Shown: positions 1 through 6,611, counted from the first letter of the stretch. The stretch is 8,510 bases of DNA from Methanosarcinales archaeon (GCA_012329085.1 JAAXQB010000032.1:1-8510), one strand, 5' to 3'. The notes: generated by a model from the letters alone, not told the origin. Made by a program: numbers and translations.

Positions 1-38
1 CTTTAACAGACCTATTTTTAGATTATGTGTATTTTGAG

Positions 39-60
39 CGAATGAGTGCTAAGTATATAA
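39..60 (+). repeat. Half copy of the type A hairpin plus AGTATATAA tail
   Basis: The right arm CGAATGAGTG (39-48) is followed after three bases by AGTATATAA (52-60), the same order as in complete elements elsewhere in the window. No matching left arm is visible between 1 and 38, so this is a degenerate or half copy. The sequence just left of it (about 30-38) resembles the segment that precedes the right arms in the 35-bp repeats at 136-205. Confidence 0.6.
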
Positions 61-85
61 ACGAAAATTTATCAGTTTTTTATAA

Positions 86-135
86 CTCATTCGGAAAGCT
101 CATTCGGAAAGCTCATTCGGAAAGCTCATTCGGAA
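86..135 (+). repeat. Tandem 13-bp repeat of the type A left arm
   Basis: Three perfect copies of CTCATTCGGAAAG occupy 86-98, 99-111 and 112-124. An 11-base partial copy at 125-135 then runs into a complete palindrome. Each unit contains the left arm of the type A hairpin plus its GAA loop, so the tract looks like repeated slippage within the 5' half of one hairpin. Any of the four left arms could pair with the right arms at 136-144, 171-179 or 206-214. Confidence 0.9.
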
Positions 136-144
136 CGAATGAGC
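124..144 (+). repeat. Type A hairpin, perfect 9-bp stem, GAA loop
   Basis: Left arm GCTCATTCG (124-132) and right arm CGAATGAGC (136-144) are perfect reverse complements around the loop GAA (133-135). I used it as the reference copy for the family. Related copies at 598, 623, 4926, 5008, 5255, 6528 and 6577 keep the GAA core and the stem, with paired base changes. Confidence 0.9.
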
Positions 145-216
145 GTATGAGAAAATCTTTGATTTTTGAACGAATGAGCGTATGAGAAAATCTCTGATTT
201 TCGAACGAATGAGCGT
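136..216 (+). repeat. Tandem 35-bp repeat carrying type A right arms and an inner hairpin
   Basis: Two full 35-bp units (136-170 and 171-205) differ at only two positions. A third partial unit (206-216) diverges after CGAATGAGCGT. Each unit begins with the type A right arm and contains a second small hairpin: GAAAATC-TCT-GATTTTC at 186-202 in the second unit, with one G-T pair (151/167) in the first. The third right arm leads into a degenerate hairpin (219-241) and a TATATAA segment, the usual 3' part of the composite element. Confidence 0.88.
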
Positions 217-218
217 TT

Positions 219-271
219 GCTCGTGATTGAACGCTCTGAACGTTAGTATATAAATTATACAGTTATATACT
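219..271 (+). repeat. Degenerate type A' hairpin followed by a type B segment
   Basis: After the spacer GTTT a degenerate A-like unit starts with GCTC (219-222), has GAA at its exact centre (229-231) and poor flanking complementarity. It is followed by GTTAG and then by AGTATATAA (245-253) with its reverse complement TTATATACT (263-271) across a 9-base loop. A near-identical A' segment occurs at 4951-4973, so the two loci share the same composite element. Confidence 0.7.
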
Positions 272-597
272 TAAAAAATTTCCAATTTCTACACACACTT
301 TCCTTTAAAAAACATGTATTTATAAATATTTATAAATTATATATAATTAAAAATCAGGTGAAAATATAGGTGGCATATCTACTATTTTATACCATATGTA
401 AAGATTTTAATAAATTATATATGATTGTAATCTGTATATAACTTTTATCTATAAATACGAAGTCGTAAAATATTATTGAAATTTAATTAAATCGTAAAAT
501 TTTATATTAAATGGAACTAAACCATTATAAATGTTTCTAATTTTTAGTTGTTTTAAAATTTGATTTGTTATTTATTTAATTTACTATTTTTTTAATA

Positions 598-647
598 GCT
601 CATTCAGAATGAATGGGCGTTTGCTCATTCAGAATGAATGGGCGTTT
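598..647 (+). repeat. Exact tandem pair of type A hairpins (25-bp unit)
   Basis: The 25-base unit at 598-622 is repeated exactly at 623-647. Each unit holds the left arm GCTCATTCA, the loop GAA and the right arm TGAATGGGC, followed by GTTT. The stem has nine pairs, one of them T-G on the plus strand (600/616 and 625/641; A-C on the minus strand). The left flank TTTTTTTAATA is shared with the elements at 4926 and 5255. The pair lies about 30 bases beyond the alaS stop codon. Confidence 0.92.
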
Positions 648-661
648 AAAAAAGAAAAGAA
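648..661 (-). terminator. Pyrimidine-tract terminator of alaS
   Basis: On the minus strand the sequence 18-31 bases after the alaS stop reads TTCTTTTCTTTTTT. Oligo(T) tracts without an obligatory hairpin are the usual archaeal termination signal. The hairpin pair at 598-647 lies beyond the tract in transcription order, so it is not arranged as a bacterial-style stem plus T-run for this gene. Confidence 0.5.
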
Positions 662-678
662 GTAAATGTTTAAAATTA

Positions 679-3456
679 TTATTCTTTAAAATTGCCCTTT
701 AAAACCTCTATTCCTCTATCAAGTGCCTCTTGCATCTTTGAAATATCAGTGCCACCACCTCGTGCCATATCTGCACGACCGCCACCGCCACCACTTACAA
801 TTAAAGACATATTTTTTGCAATTTCACCTGCATTTATACCTTTCTTTACAACATCCTTAGATGCTGCAACTATTATTTTCACACCATCGCACTCACTTAT
901 AAAAATTACAACCCTTCCATTTTCTTTTATAAATCCACCTGCAATTTTTGTAAGCTCATCATAATCTGTAAGCTTTGGCATTTCTTCTGTAATGACAGAA
1001 ATTCCATTAATATCAATTGCATTCTCAATCATACTTTTTTGCTTTACTTGTGCAAGCATATCTTTCAATCGTACATTTTCTTTTTTGAATTGTTTCCATT
1101 CTTCAAAAAATCGATTAACTGAGGATGGAAGTTGATTATTAGATACATTAAGCACAGATGCCGACTCACTCAAATACTGCACAAGCTCTTGACATTTCAA
1201 AACTGCTGCATCACCTGCTGCATAAGTAATTCGTTCAACACCATCTTGAATCCTTTCACTCTTTAATATTTTAATTGGTCCAACACAACCCGTACTCACA
1301 CAATGAGTACCTGCACATGCTTCAATATCCTTACCAACTTTAAGAACACGAATCTTTTTACTAGATGGCACACCACCTTGATACAAAACAAACCCATATT
1401 TCTTTTCTGCTTCACTCCGCTCCATTATTTCAATTGTATTTCTTCTATTTTCCATTACAACTTGATTTGCAATCAATTCTATTTCATTTAATTCATCTTG
1501 TGTGATTCGCTTATAATGGGATAAATCAATATGTGCACTATGGGTATATTTTTGAGCACCTGTTTGCCATATATGATCTCCTAATACTTTTTTTGCAGAA
1601 TTGTTTATTATATGTGTTGCTGTATGGTGTCTTGTATGTGCAATTCTTCGAATTTTATCCACTTTTCCAATAATAATGTCGCCTTTTTTGATATATAATT
1701 TGTCTATGGTGCCTTTAATTTTATGCAATACAACATCATCTATTATTTCTACACCAATAACTTCCAATACAATATCACCAATTATAATTGTTCCAAAATC
1801 AGCAGGCTGTCCACCCCCTTCTGGATAAAAAAGTGTAGAGTCAAGTATAACTTTATCATCAAACACATCTAAAACAACAGCTTCAAAATTTAATCTTTCA
1901 AGTTCTTCATAAAACATTAATTTTGTTGCAGGGAGTTTTGATATTTTATCTTTATATGGTATTTCTTTAATTTTCTTTTTCTCAGCTTTCCCATGCCGAT
2001 CTGCAACAAGAGAATGGAAATTATCTGGAAGTTCGACTTCAACTTCATATTCTTTTGCTACAGATTTTGATATTTCAGGTGGAATTCCATGTGAATCATA
2101 TAATTCAATTAACTTATTTAAAGGAATTTTTTCATTTTGCTTTTTATATTCCTTTGCAAAATCTCGTACCATTCTTTTACCGCGTTTTAATGTTGCATTA
2201 AACTTTTGCTCTTCATGGTATAGAATATCATCAATTACTTCAAATTTGTCTTTAAATTCTGGATATTCTGGCAAATTTTTAATATGCATTTCAACAATTT
2301 CAGATATTGGAATTTTAACATTTAAATCCTGCATCAATTTATGAGTTCTTCTATATAATAATCGTGCAAGATACCCTGATTTCACATTAGAAGGAATAAT
2401 GCCATCCCCAATCATAAAAGTAAGACATCTCGTAAAATCTGCAATTGCATAAACGGATTCTACCGGTTCCATTATAGAAGTTAATTTTTCAACAGTTGTA
2501 CCAATATTATTTGCAATTTTTTTCCTTATTGCATACACATTTGCTTTTTCACTAATATCTAATACACCTGAAAGCCGTGCATTTTGTGCTAAAATGCTTG
2601 CATATTCGGGGTCATCCAATTTATGATCTATGCCTGCAAACTCTGTCAATTTATTAATAATTGAAGGAAATATAGCATCATATATTGTTGGAGATCCTTT
2701 GGACGCACATACAAATCTTTCAAGACCATAACCTGTATCTACAATATAATTATCCATCTTAGAATAAGTTTCATTGTTGATGGCTATACTTCCGCTCTCA
2801 TCTTCTTTTAAGTCCATAAATACAAGTGTTGCAACTTCAAGTCCTGCAATCATAACTTCAAGACATGGACCTGCATTCCCCCCTCCAGCCCAAGGACTTT
2901 CCTTGTATGTCACAGCATTTAAATCTGCACCAAGTGAATCTAAAAGTTCATCACATAATTCAACAGTTCTATCTTTCCAATAAATCTCGGAATCTTTATT
3001 ATTAAATGCATGATGTGCCATCATTTCAAAAGTAGTAAGATGCCTACCACTTTTTCCAACAGCATCAATGTCCACAAGCCTAATACATGGCTGAGAAATT
3101 ACCAAAGGATTTGCAGGTGGTGGCACTTCCCCTGATGTCACGAATGGTTGAAAATCTGCAATTGATGCAATCGTAAGATATATGTCATCCCTCCATCTTG
3201 CAACAACTGGGTATCTGTCTATTCGTGTATGTCCTCTCTCTTCAAAAAAATTAAGATAATGTTCTCTCATTTCAGAGAGTTCGTATTTTTTTTTAAAAAC
3301 TGGATTGTCTATAAATGTATATGTGTCGCAAGGCATGTCCCCACAAGTCAATCTATTTTGATTGCGAGTCCAAAAAAAGCCACCACACTTTGAACATTTA
3401 AGTCTTACAAAATCATTATTTGTAAAAAAATCAAGTTGATATTCATTTTTAAGCAT
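679..3456 (-). CDS. alaS: Alanyl-tRNA synthetase, archaeal type
   Basis: Charges tRNA-Ala with alanine in the cytoplasm and clears mischarged Ser- or Gly-tRNA-Ala. The 925-residue length fits archaeal AlaRS. In order: an N-terminal zinc-finger-like extension (C21, C24, C38, C43) typical of archaeal forms; a class II catalytic domain with the ARWRDD block and motif 3 GYGLERF (242-248); a tRNA-binding region; an editing domain whose zinc site is H611, H615, C714 and H718 (HxxxH plus CxGTH); and a C-terminal domain ending in the glycine-rich SGGGGGRAD. All key sites are intact. The ATG start gives the full zinc extension; no clear Shine-Dalgarno precedes it. Only 50 bases separate it from the upstream reductase gene, so co-transcription with fdx and the reductase is likely. 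Confidence 0.97.
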   Translation of the reverse strand: MLKNEYQLDFFTNNDFVRLKCSKCGGFFWTRNQNRLTCGDMPCDTYTFIDNPVFKKKYELSEMREHYLNFFEERGHTRIDRYPVVARWRDDIYLTIASIADFQPFVTSGEVPPPANPLVISQPCIRLVDIDAVGKSGRHLTTFEMMAHHAFNNKDSEIYWKDRTVELCDELLDSLGADLNAVTYKESPWAGGGNAGPCLEVMIAGLEVATLVFMDLKEDESGSIAINNETYSKMDNYIVDTGYGLERFVCASKGSPTIYDAIFPSIINKLTEFAGIDHKLDDPEYASILAQNARLSGVLDISEKANVYAIRKKIANNIGTTVEKLTSIMEPVESVYAIADFTRCLTFMIGDGIIPSNVKSGYLARLLYRRTHKLMQDLNVKIPISEIVEMHIKNLPEYPEFKDKFEVIDDILYHEEQKFNATLKRGKRMVRDFAKEYKKQNEKIPLNKLIELYDSHGIPPEISKSVAKEYEVEVELPDNFHSLVADRHGKAEKKKIKEIPYKDKISKLPATKLMFYEELERLNFEAVVLDVFDDKVILDSTLFYPEGGGQPADFGTIIIGDIVLEVIGVEIIDDVVLHKIKGTIDKLYIKKGDIIIGKVDKIRRIAHTRHHTATHIINNSAKKVLGDHIWQTGAQKYTHSAHIDLSHYKRITQDELNEIELIANQVVMENRRNTIEIMERSEAEKKYGFVLYQGGVPSSKKIRVLKVGKDIEACAGTHCVSTGCVGPIKILKSERIQDGVERITYAAGDAAVLKCQELVQYLSESASVLNVSNNQLPSSVNRFFEEWKQFKKENVRLKDMLAQVKQKSMIENAIDINGISVITEEMPKLTDYDELTKIAGGFIKENGRVVIFISECDGVKIIVAASKDVVKKGINAGEIAKNMSLIVSGGGGGRADMARGGGTDISKMQEALDRGIEVLKGNFKE

Positions 3457-3506
3457 ATTTAATCATTATATTTTCATTTTTATTATCATAAGGAAAAATC
3501 TTAATA

Positions 3507-4748
3507 TTAAGTCTGATTGTTTAAATTTAAGATATTATTTTCAACTTCATTTTTGGTATATTCTTTAATCAATTCTCTAATGTCCCAAAGTAGTTTTTTA
3601 TTCACTTTAAATAATTTAGATAGGAGATTCATTATTCCTATATTAAATAAATCTACGCCATACAAAGAATGTGCAAGTTCATTTAGATTGTTGTCTGTAA
3701 ACTTGGTAAATGCTTTTTTAATTATTAAGCTATTAGCAATTTCACGACCTATTGTTAATCTCCATCTTTTTTCATATTCTTCTAGTGCATTTACTGAAAC
3801 ATCTTGTTTTTTAATTGCATTTATTGCAACTTCGCCTGCGATTAGTCCTGCATCCATTGCATTTATTATGCCACCGCCTGTAATTGGATCTGATTGTCTT
3901 GCTGCATCACCTACAAGCATCAGTCCATTTGCAATTGTTCTTTTAATTGGACCACTTACAGGAACTCCGCCTATTACGATTTCTATTATTTTACCATTTG
4001 GGAGTTGCTGTTTCATAAATTCATTAAGATAATCAATAGCTCGCTTTTCACCAGATTTACTGCCTAATATCCCAACTCCTACATTTGCCAATCCATCTCC
4101 TTTTGGAAATATCCATACATACCCATTTGGTGCAGATTTATTTCCCACATAGAATTTACAAATATTTTGATCTATGTCAATCCCACTTACTAAATATTGC
4201 ACACATGTTTCAATTTCAGATGGTTTTATTGCAGTATTAATGCCTGCCCATCTACCTACTTTTGATTCAACTCCATCTGCACCAATTACTATTTTTGAAC
4301 GAACTTCGAATTCATTTCCAAAGTGCATAATTTTTACGCCGCAAACCGTGTCATTTTCGATTATAAGGTCTGTTGCTCTTGCCTTTACTCTAACTTCTGC
4401 ACCAATAATCGCAGCATCATGAACAAGTGCTCTATCAAATATCTTACGATCAAGTACAAATCCTACTTCATTGCCACCATCATTTTCTTTCATTTCTACT
4501 TTTGTGCCATCTGGAGAATATATATCCATTCCTTTAATGTATGCACATATCCATCTTGGATTTGGTTGAATGTGTTTTTCTAAAGTATCTTTTCCAACAG
4601 CTTCCGCACATCGAACAGGATCTCCTATTTCTTGCCTTTTTTCAATAAGAAGCACACTTAAGTTCGCATTAGCAATTGTTTTTGCAGTAATAGAACCTCC
4701 CGGACCTGCACCCACAATAATCACATCATAATATTCTTTAATTTGCAT
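3507..4748 (-). CDS. Geranylgeranyl reductase family flavoprotein (archaeol lipid saturation)
   Basis: FAD-dependent reductase that saturates the double bonds of geranylgeranyl chains in archaeal ether-lipid precursors. The 413 residues show the N-terminal FAD motif GAGPGG (13-18) with the ribose-binding acid E36, the family block PVRCAE (45-50, including C47), GADG (156-159), the YVWIFPKG substrate-pocket motif (210-217) and the second FAD motif [14 protein letters not shown] (280-293). The C-terminal third carries no other recognisable domain. The ATG overlaps the 3' end of the ferredoxin gene by 28 bases in another frame, and a GGAG sits 10 bases upstream of it, inside the ferredoxin gene. 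In Methanosarcina acetivorans the reductase works with ferredoxin from the neighbouring gene, which supports this assignment over another FAD oxygenase-like enzyme. Confidence 0.93.
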   Translation of the reverse strand: MQIKEYYDVIIVGAGPGGSITAKTIANANLSVLLIEKRQEIGDPVRCAEAVGKDTLEKHIQPNPRWICAYIKGMDIYSPDGTKVEMKENDGGNEVGFVLDRKIFDRALVHDAAIIGAEVRVKARATDLIIENDTVCGVKIMHFGNEFEVRSKIVIGADGVESKVGRWAGINTAIKPSEIETCVQYLVSGIDIDQNICKFYVGNKSAPNGYVWIFPKGDGLANVGVGILGSKSGEKRAIDYLNEFMKQQLPNGKIIEIVIGGVPVSGPIKRTIANGLMLVGDAARQSDPITGGGIINAMDAGLIAGEVAINAIKKQDVSVNALEEYEKRWRLTIGREIANSLIIKKAFTKFTDNNLNELAHSLYGVDLFNIGIMNLLSKLFKVNKKLLWDIRELIKEYTKNEVENNILNLNNQT

Positions 4749-4912
4749 ATATCAATTGCTCCAACAGGGCATATTTTGGCACATAATCCACATTCTGTAC
4801 AAGTTTCGTCTATTTCTATCCATGTTTCAATAAGTTCTATGGAACTTATTGGACATATCCCTACACATGCACCACAGTATCCGCATTTATACCGATTTAC
4901 TTTAATAGTCAT
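4721..4912 (-). CDS. 2[4Fe-4S] ferredoxin, probable electron donor to geranylgeranyl reductase
   Basis: A 63-residue soluble electron carrier with two complete CxxCxxCxxxCP motifs: C10, C13, C16, C20 and C38, C41, C44, C48. Each binds one [4Fe-4S] cluster, as in clostridial-type ferredoxins. Its stop codon lies 28 bases inside the following reductase gene, so the two are probably translationally coupled. Overlap and family precedent suggest it feeds low-potential electrons to that reductase. Only AT-rich sequence (TTATTAAAAAATAA) precedes the ATG, with no clear Shine-Dalgarno, and a perfect type A hairpin ends 13 bases upstream. Beyond cysteine C56 the short tail (57-63) has no motif and is shaped by the overlap. 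Confidence 0.95.
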   Translation of the reverse strand: MTIKVNRYKCGYCGACVGICPISSIELIETWIEIDETCTECGLCAKICPVGAIDICKLKNIMM

Positions 4913-4925
4913 TTATTTTTTAATA

Positions 4926-4982
4926 ACTCGTTTGGAACAAACGAGTGTTTGCTCGTGATTGAACATTCTGAGCGTTAGTATA
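4926..4982 (+). repeat. Type A hairpin, A' hairpin and GTTAGTATAT tail
   Basis: ACTCGTTTG (4926-4934) and CAAACGAGT (4938-4946) pair perfectly around GAA. Compared with the copy at 124-144, stem positions 1, 5 and 8 have changed on both arms. After GTTT a degenerate A' follows (4951-4973): GCTC and GAGC at its ends, GAA at its exact centre (4961-4963), two G-T pairs and two mismatches inside. GTTAGTATAT follows directly. In the ferredoxin transcript this would sit in the leader, ending 13 bases before the start codon. Confidence 0.85.
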
Positions 4983-4986
4983 TGGT
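4976..4986 (-). promoter_or_regulatory. Possible TATA box for the ferredoxin-reductase-alaS operon
   Basis: On the minus strand the sequence reads ACCATATACTA here. A start point about 25 bases downstream would give a leader of roughly 45 bases containing the type A hairpin. The box is a weak match to the archaeal TTTATATA consensus. The stronger TATATAA palindrome at 5034-5058 is an alternative, giving a longer leader. Confidence 0.25.
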
Positions 4987-5005
4987 AAGAAATTAAAAAT
5001 TTCTT
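4987..5005. repeat. Small perfect hairpin, 8-bp stem with 3-base loop
   Basis: AAGAAATT (4987-4994) and AATTTCTT (4998-5005) are perfect reverse complements around AAA. It lies between the A/A' unit and the next A/B unit. Sequence is unrelated to type A, but the geometry (short stem, three-base loop) is the same. Confidence 0.7.
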
Positions 5006-5007
5006 TA

Positions 5008-5058
5008 ACTCATTCAGAATGAATGAGTGTTTAGTATATAACTTTACAAGTTATATAC
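5008..5058 (+). repeat. Complete composite element: type A hairpin plus type B hairpin
   Basis: The best complete copy in the window. Type A: ACTCATTCA (5008-5016), loop GAA, TGAATGAGT (5020-5028), nine perfect pairs. A GTTTA linker follows. Type B: GTATATAACTT (5034-5044), loop TAC, AAGTTATATAC (5048-5058), eleven perfect pairs. The B arm includes the AGTATATAA word found after A elements at 52, 245 and 5279. On the minus strand B also reads as TATA boxes. Confidence 0.92.
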
Positions 5059-5254
5059 AATTAAAAAATGTTGCATACACCTTATTTTTTATAGCATCAT
5101 CAAAATATGCATAATATTATTAAGCTTAAGTTGAAGAAAATTTTAACAACTCTATTTACAACGGAATATAATTTCATCCATTTATAAAATTAGAATTTAC
5201 AAATTTTGAAGTTATATTTACAAAATTATATGCTTAATACTTATTTTTTTAATA

Positions 5255-5287
5255 ACTCGTTTGGAACGAACGAGCGTTAGTATATAA
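5255..5287 (+). repeat. Type A hairpin with GTTAGTATATAA tail
   Basis: CTCGTTTG (5256-5263) and CGAACGAG (5267-5274) form eight pairs around GAA, including one T-G pair (5262/5268). The outermost position 5255/5275 is A opposite C and unpaired. The left flank TTTTTTTAATA and the right flank GCGTTAGTATATAA match other copies. It lies about 70 bases beyond the dapL stop codon. Confidence 0.88.
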
Positions 5288-5300
5288 TTATAAAATATAT

Positions 5301-5328
5301 TTCCTCAATAGAGGAATGCTTTAAAAAA
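5301..5328 (-). terminator. Probable dapL terminator
   Basis: TTCCTC (5301-5306) and GAGGAA (5311-5316) form a six-pair stem with a four-base loop. In the dapL transcript a T6 tract (5328-5323) precedes the stem and ATATATTTT follows it. Position just after the stop codon, at 5347, fits termination. Its sequence is unrelated to the type A/B repeats. Confidence 0.45.
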
Positions 5329-5346
5329 TTACAAAATTTTTATTAT

Positions 5347-6504
5347 CTATATTTTTAATTTATGAAGTCGTGAAACTGCATCTTCAATTCGTTCAACTGA
5401 TTGCGTAAGTGCAAATCGAATATATCCTTCCCCATGTATTCCAAAACCAACACCCGGAGTTGCAACAATTCCAGATTCTTCAAGGAGTAACTTTGAAAAA
5501 TCCATTGAATTGTATTTATCAGGAACTTCTGCCCAAATATAAAAAGTAGCTTTTGGAGCATTGACATTAATCTCAATATCATTCAATCCTTTAATTAAAA
5601 CATCTCGTCTTTTAGAATAAATAATATTAGCATCTGAAACGCATTGCTGAGATTCGGAAAGTGCTGTAATTCCTGCCCTTTGTATTGCATCGAATGCACC
5701 TGAATCTATATTTGATTTTACTTTTCCAAACCCTTGTATGATTTTTTCATTTCCAACTGCCATTGCAATACGCCATCCAGTCATATTATATGTTTTTGAA
5801 AGTGAAAACAATTCAATTCCAATATCCATTGCACCTTCGACACTTAAAAAGCTTGGTGCCTTGTAATCGCCATACACCATTTCAGAATATGCATTATCAT
5901 GCACTATAATTATATTATGCTCGTGTGCAAAATTCACGACTTCTTTAAAAAATTCAAGTGTTGCTGTTGCAGAAGTGGGATTATTTGGATAGTTTAAAAA
6001 CATAAGTTTTGCTTTCGCACGAACTTCGTTTGGTATAGCATCTAAATCTGGCAAAAAATCATTTTCTTTTAATAGTGGCATAATGTGGGGGATTCCACCT
6101 GCAAATTTTGTTGCAATTTCATATACAGGATACCCTGGATTTGGAATTAGTGCTACATCTCCTGGATTTATAAATGCAAGAGGTATGTGTGCAACTCCTT
6201 CTTTTGCACCAATAAGAGTTAGTGTTTCGCTTACGGGATTAACTTCAAATCCTTTAGTTTTTTTACACCAATCACTTACAGCCTCTCTATATTCAAGCAT
6301 TCCTGTGTATGAGGGGTATCTATGCGTAGCAGGATCTTTTACCGCTTGTATCATTGATTGTATTATGTGATTAGGTGTTGGCAAATCTGGATCTCCAACT
6401 CCAAGATCAATCACATCAGTTCCTTTTGCTACCATTCTTGCTTTTGCTTCATCTATTGTTGCAAATAAATATGGAGGTAATGAATTAATTCTATCTGAAT
6501 ACAT
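5347..6504 (-). CDS. dapL: LL-diaminopimelate aminotransferase
   Basis: PLP-dependent class I/II aminotransferase that converts tetrahydrodipicolinate to LL-diaminopimelate with glutamate as amino donor, bypassing the acylated intermediates of lysine synthesis. The 385 residues match the family length. Visible landmarks: LGVGDPDLPTP (34-44) near the N-terminus, PNPGYPVY (121-128), NYPNNPT (171-177), DNAYSEMVY (203-211), the PLP lysine K237 in SLSKTYNMTGWRIA, and a C-terminal GYIRFALT with the carboxylate-binding arginine. These resemble the diverged methanogen DapL class more than aspartate aminotransferase, though fold-I specificity is hard to fix from sequence alone. The ATG has AGGAA six bases upstream. 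It stands alone, with repeat-filled gaps on both sides, so it is probably monocistronic. Confidence 0.9.
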   Translation of the reverse strand: MYSDRINSLPPYLFATIDEAKARMVAKGTDVIDLGVGDPDLPTPNHIIQSMIQAVKDPATHRYPSYTGMLEYREAVSDWCKKTKGFEVNPVSETLTLIGAKEGVAHIPLAFINPGDVALIPNPGYPVYEIATKFAGGIPHIMPLLKENDFLPDLDAIPNEVRAKAKLMFLNYPNNPTSATATLEFFKEVVNFAHEHNIIIVHDNAYSEMVYGDYKAPSFLSVEGAMDIGIELFSLSKTYNMTGWRIAMAVGNEKIIQGFGKVKSNIDSGAFDAIQRAGITALSESQQCVSDANIIYSKRRDVLIKGLNDIEINVNAPKATFYIWAEVPDKYNSMDFSKLLLEESGIVATPGVGFGIHGEGYIRFALTQSVERIEDAVSRLHKLKI

Positions 6505-6510
6505 TATATG

Positions 6511-6515
6511 TTCCT
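6511..6515 (-). promoter_or_regulatory. Ribosome binding site of dapL
   Basis: AGGAA on the minus strand lies six bases upstream of the ATG at 6504. The type A hairpin at 6528-6550 ends about 12 bases further upstream, so folding of the leader could affect access to this site. Confidence 0.5.
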
Positions 6516-6527
6516 ATAATTTTAATA

Positions 6528-6550
6528 GCTCATTCTCGAAGAGAATGAGC
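6528..6550 (+). repeat. Type A hairpin, perfect 10-bp stem, in the dapL leader
   Basis: GCTCATTCTC (6528-6537) and GAGAATGAGC (6541-6550) pair perfectly around GAA. The stem is one pair longer than the other copies, and the two innermost pairs differ on both arms, so complementarity was kept. The left flank TTTTAATA matches other copies; the right flank GTATGA resembles the 35-bp repeats at 136-205 rather than the GTTAG form. Confidence 0.9.
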
Positions 6551-6576
6551 GTATGAAATAACCGAAGATTTTAGTT

Positions 6577-6600
6577 AGCTTGTTTAGAAACAAACGAGCT
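6577..6600 (+). repeat. Diverged type A hairpin in the dapL leader
   Basis: AGCTTGTTT (6577-6585) pairs with AAACGAGCT (6592-6600), with one T-G pair (6581/6596), around a six-base loop AGAAAC that still contains GAA. It lies 26 bases from the perfect copy at 6528-6550, close to the 25-base spacing of paired copies elsewhere. Confidence 0.75.
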
Positions 6601-6611
6601 TTATTTATGTA

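Larger units (their letters stand above)
1..678. other. AT-rich intergenic region with a hairpin-repeat cluster
   Basis: No coding region is supportable in this stretch. It holds a dense hairpin-repeat cluster at 39-271, an unstructured AT-rich stretch at 272-597, and a tandem hairpin pair at 598-647 just beyond the 3' end of alaS. Within 272-597 the only notable items are two adjacent copies of the palindrome ATTTATAAAT (318-337), which could be TATA boxes for a gene beyond the left edge, and a degenerate TATATAA-type segment at 434-458. No tRNA or other RNA gene fold was seen. What lies left of position 1 is unknown. Confidence 0.7.
4913..5346. other. Intergenic region between dapL and the ferredoxin gene, rich in hairpin repeats
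   Basis: No gene is supportable here. The part nearest the ferredoxin start (4926-5058) is nearly continuous hairpin repeat: A, A', a small stem, A and B. One more A element lies at 5255-5287, and a dapL terminator-like hairpin at 5301-5316. The middle stretch 5059-5250 is plain AT-rich DNA with three scattered ATTTACAA words and a degenerate type B-like segment near 5207-5233. No RNA gene was recognised. Confidence 0.7.

Noticed and set aside
86..216. A CRISPR array in the repeat cluster
   Set aside because: The units are 13 and 35 bp with no unique spacers between constant repeats, and no cas genes are nearby. The structure is explained by duplicated hairpin arms.
3500..3511. Palindrome CTTAATATTAAG between the reductase gene and alaS as an operator
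   Set aside because: It is a pure AT-type palindrome overlapping the reductase stop codon, in a short gap of a likely operon; chance is an adequate explanation.
692..4583. Plus-strand open frames inside alaS and the reductase gene (for example 692-964, 1303-1491, 3517-4032, 4174-4422)
   Set aside because: They lie opposite strongly recognisable minus-strand genes, have low-complexity or hydrophobic compositions expected from reversed codons, and show no domain or ribosome site of their own.
5059..5250. A possible small RNA gene between dapL and the ferredoxin gene
   Set aside because: No tRNA fold, box C/D or H/ACA motif or GC-rich island was found; in an AT-rich genome structured RNAs usually stand out by GC content.
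4926..5275. Type A hairpins as ordinary intrinsic terminators
   Set aside because: On the plus strand the T-rich run comes before the stem, and on the minus strand the stem is followed by A-rich sequence, so neither orientation gives a stem followed by a T-run. Copies also sit next to gene starts.
5355..5582. A 75-codon minus-strand frame inside dapL
   Set aside because: It is a shifted frame of dapL, whose own frame encodes the conserved GYIRFALT region at the same place; no frameshift in dapL is needed.
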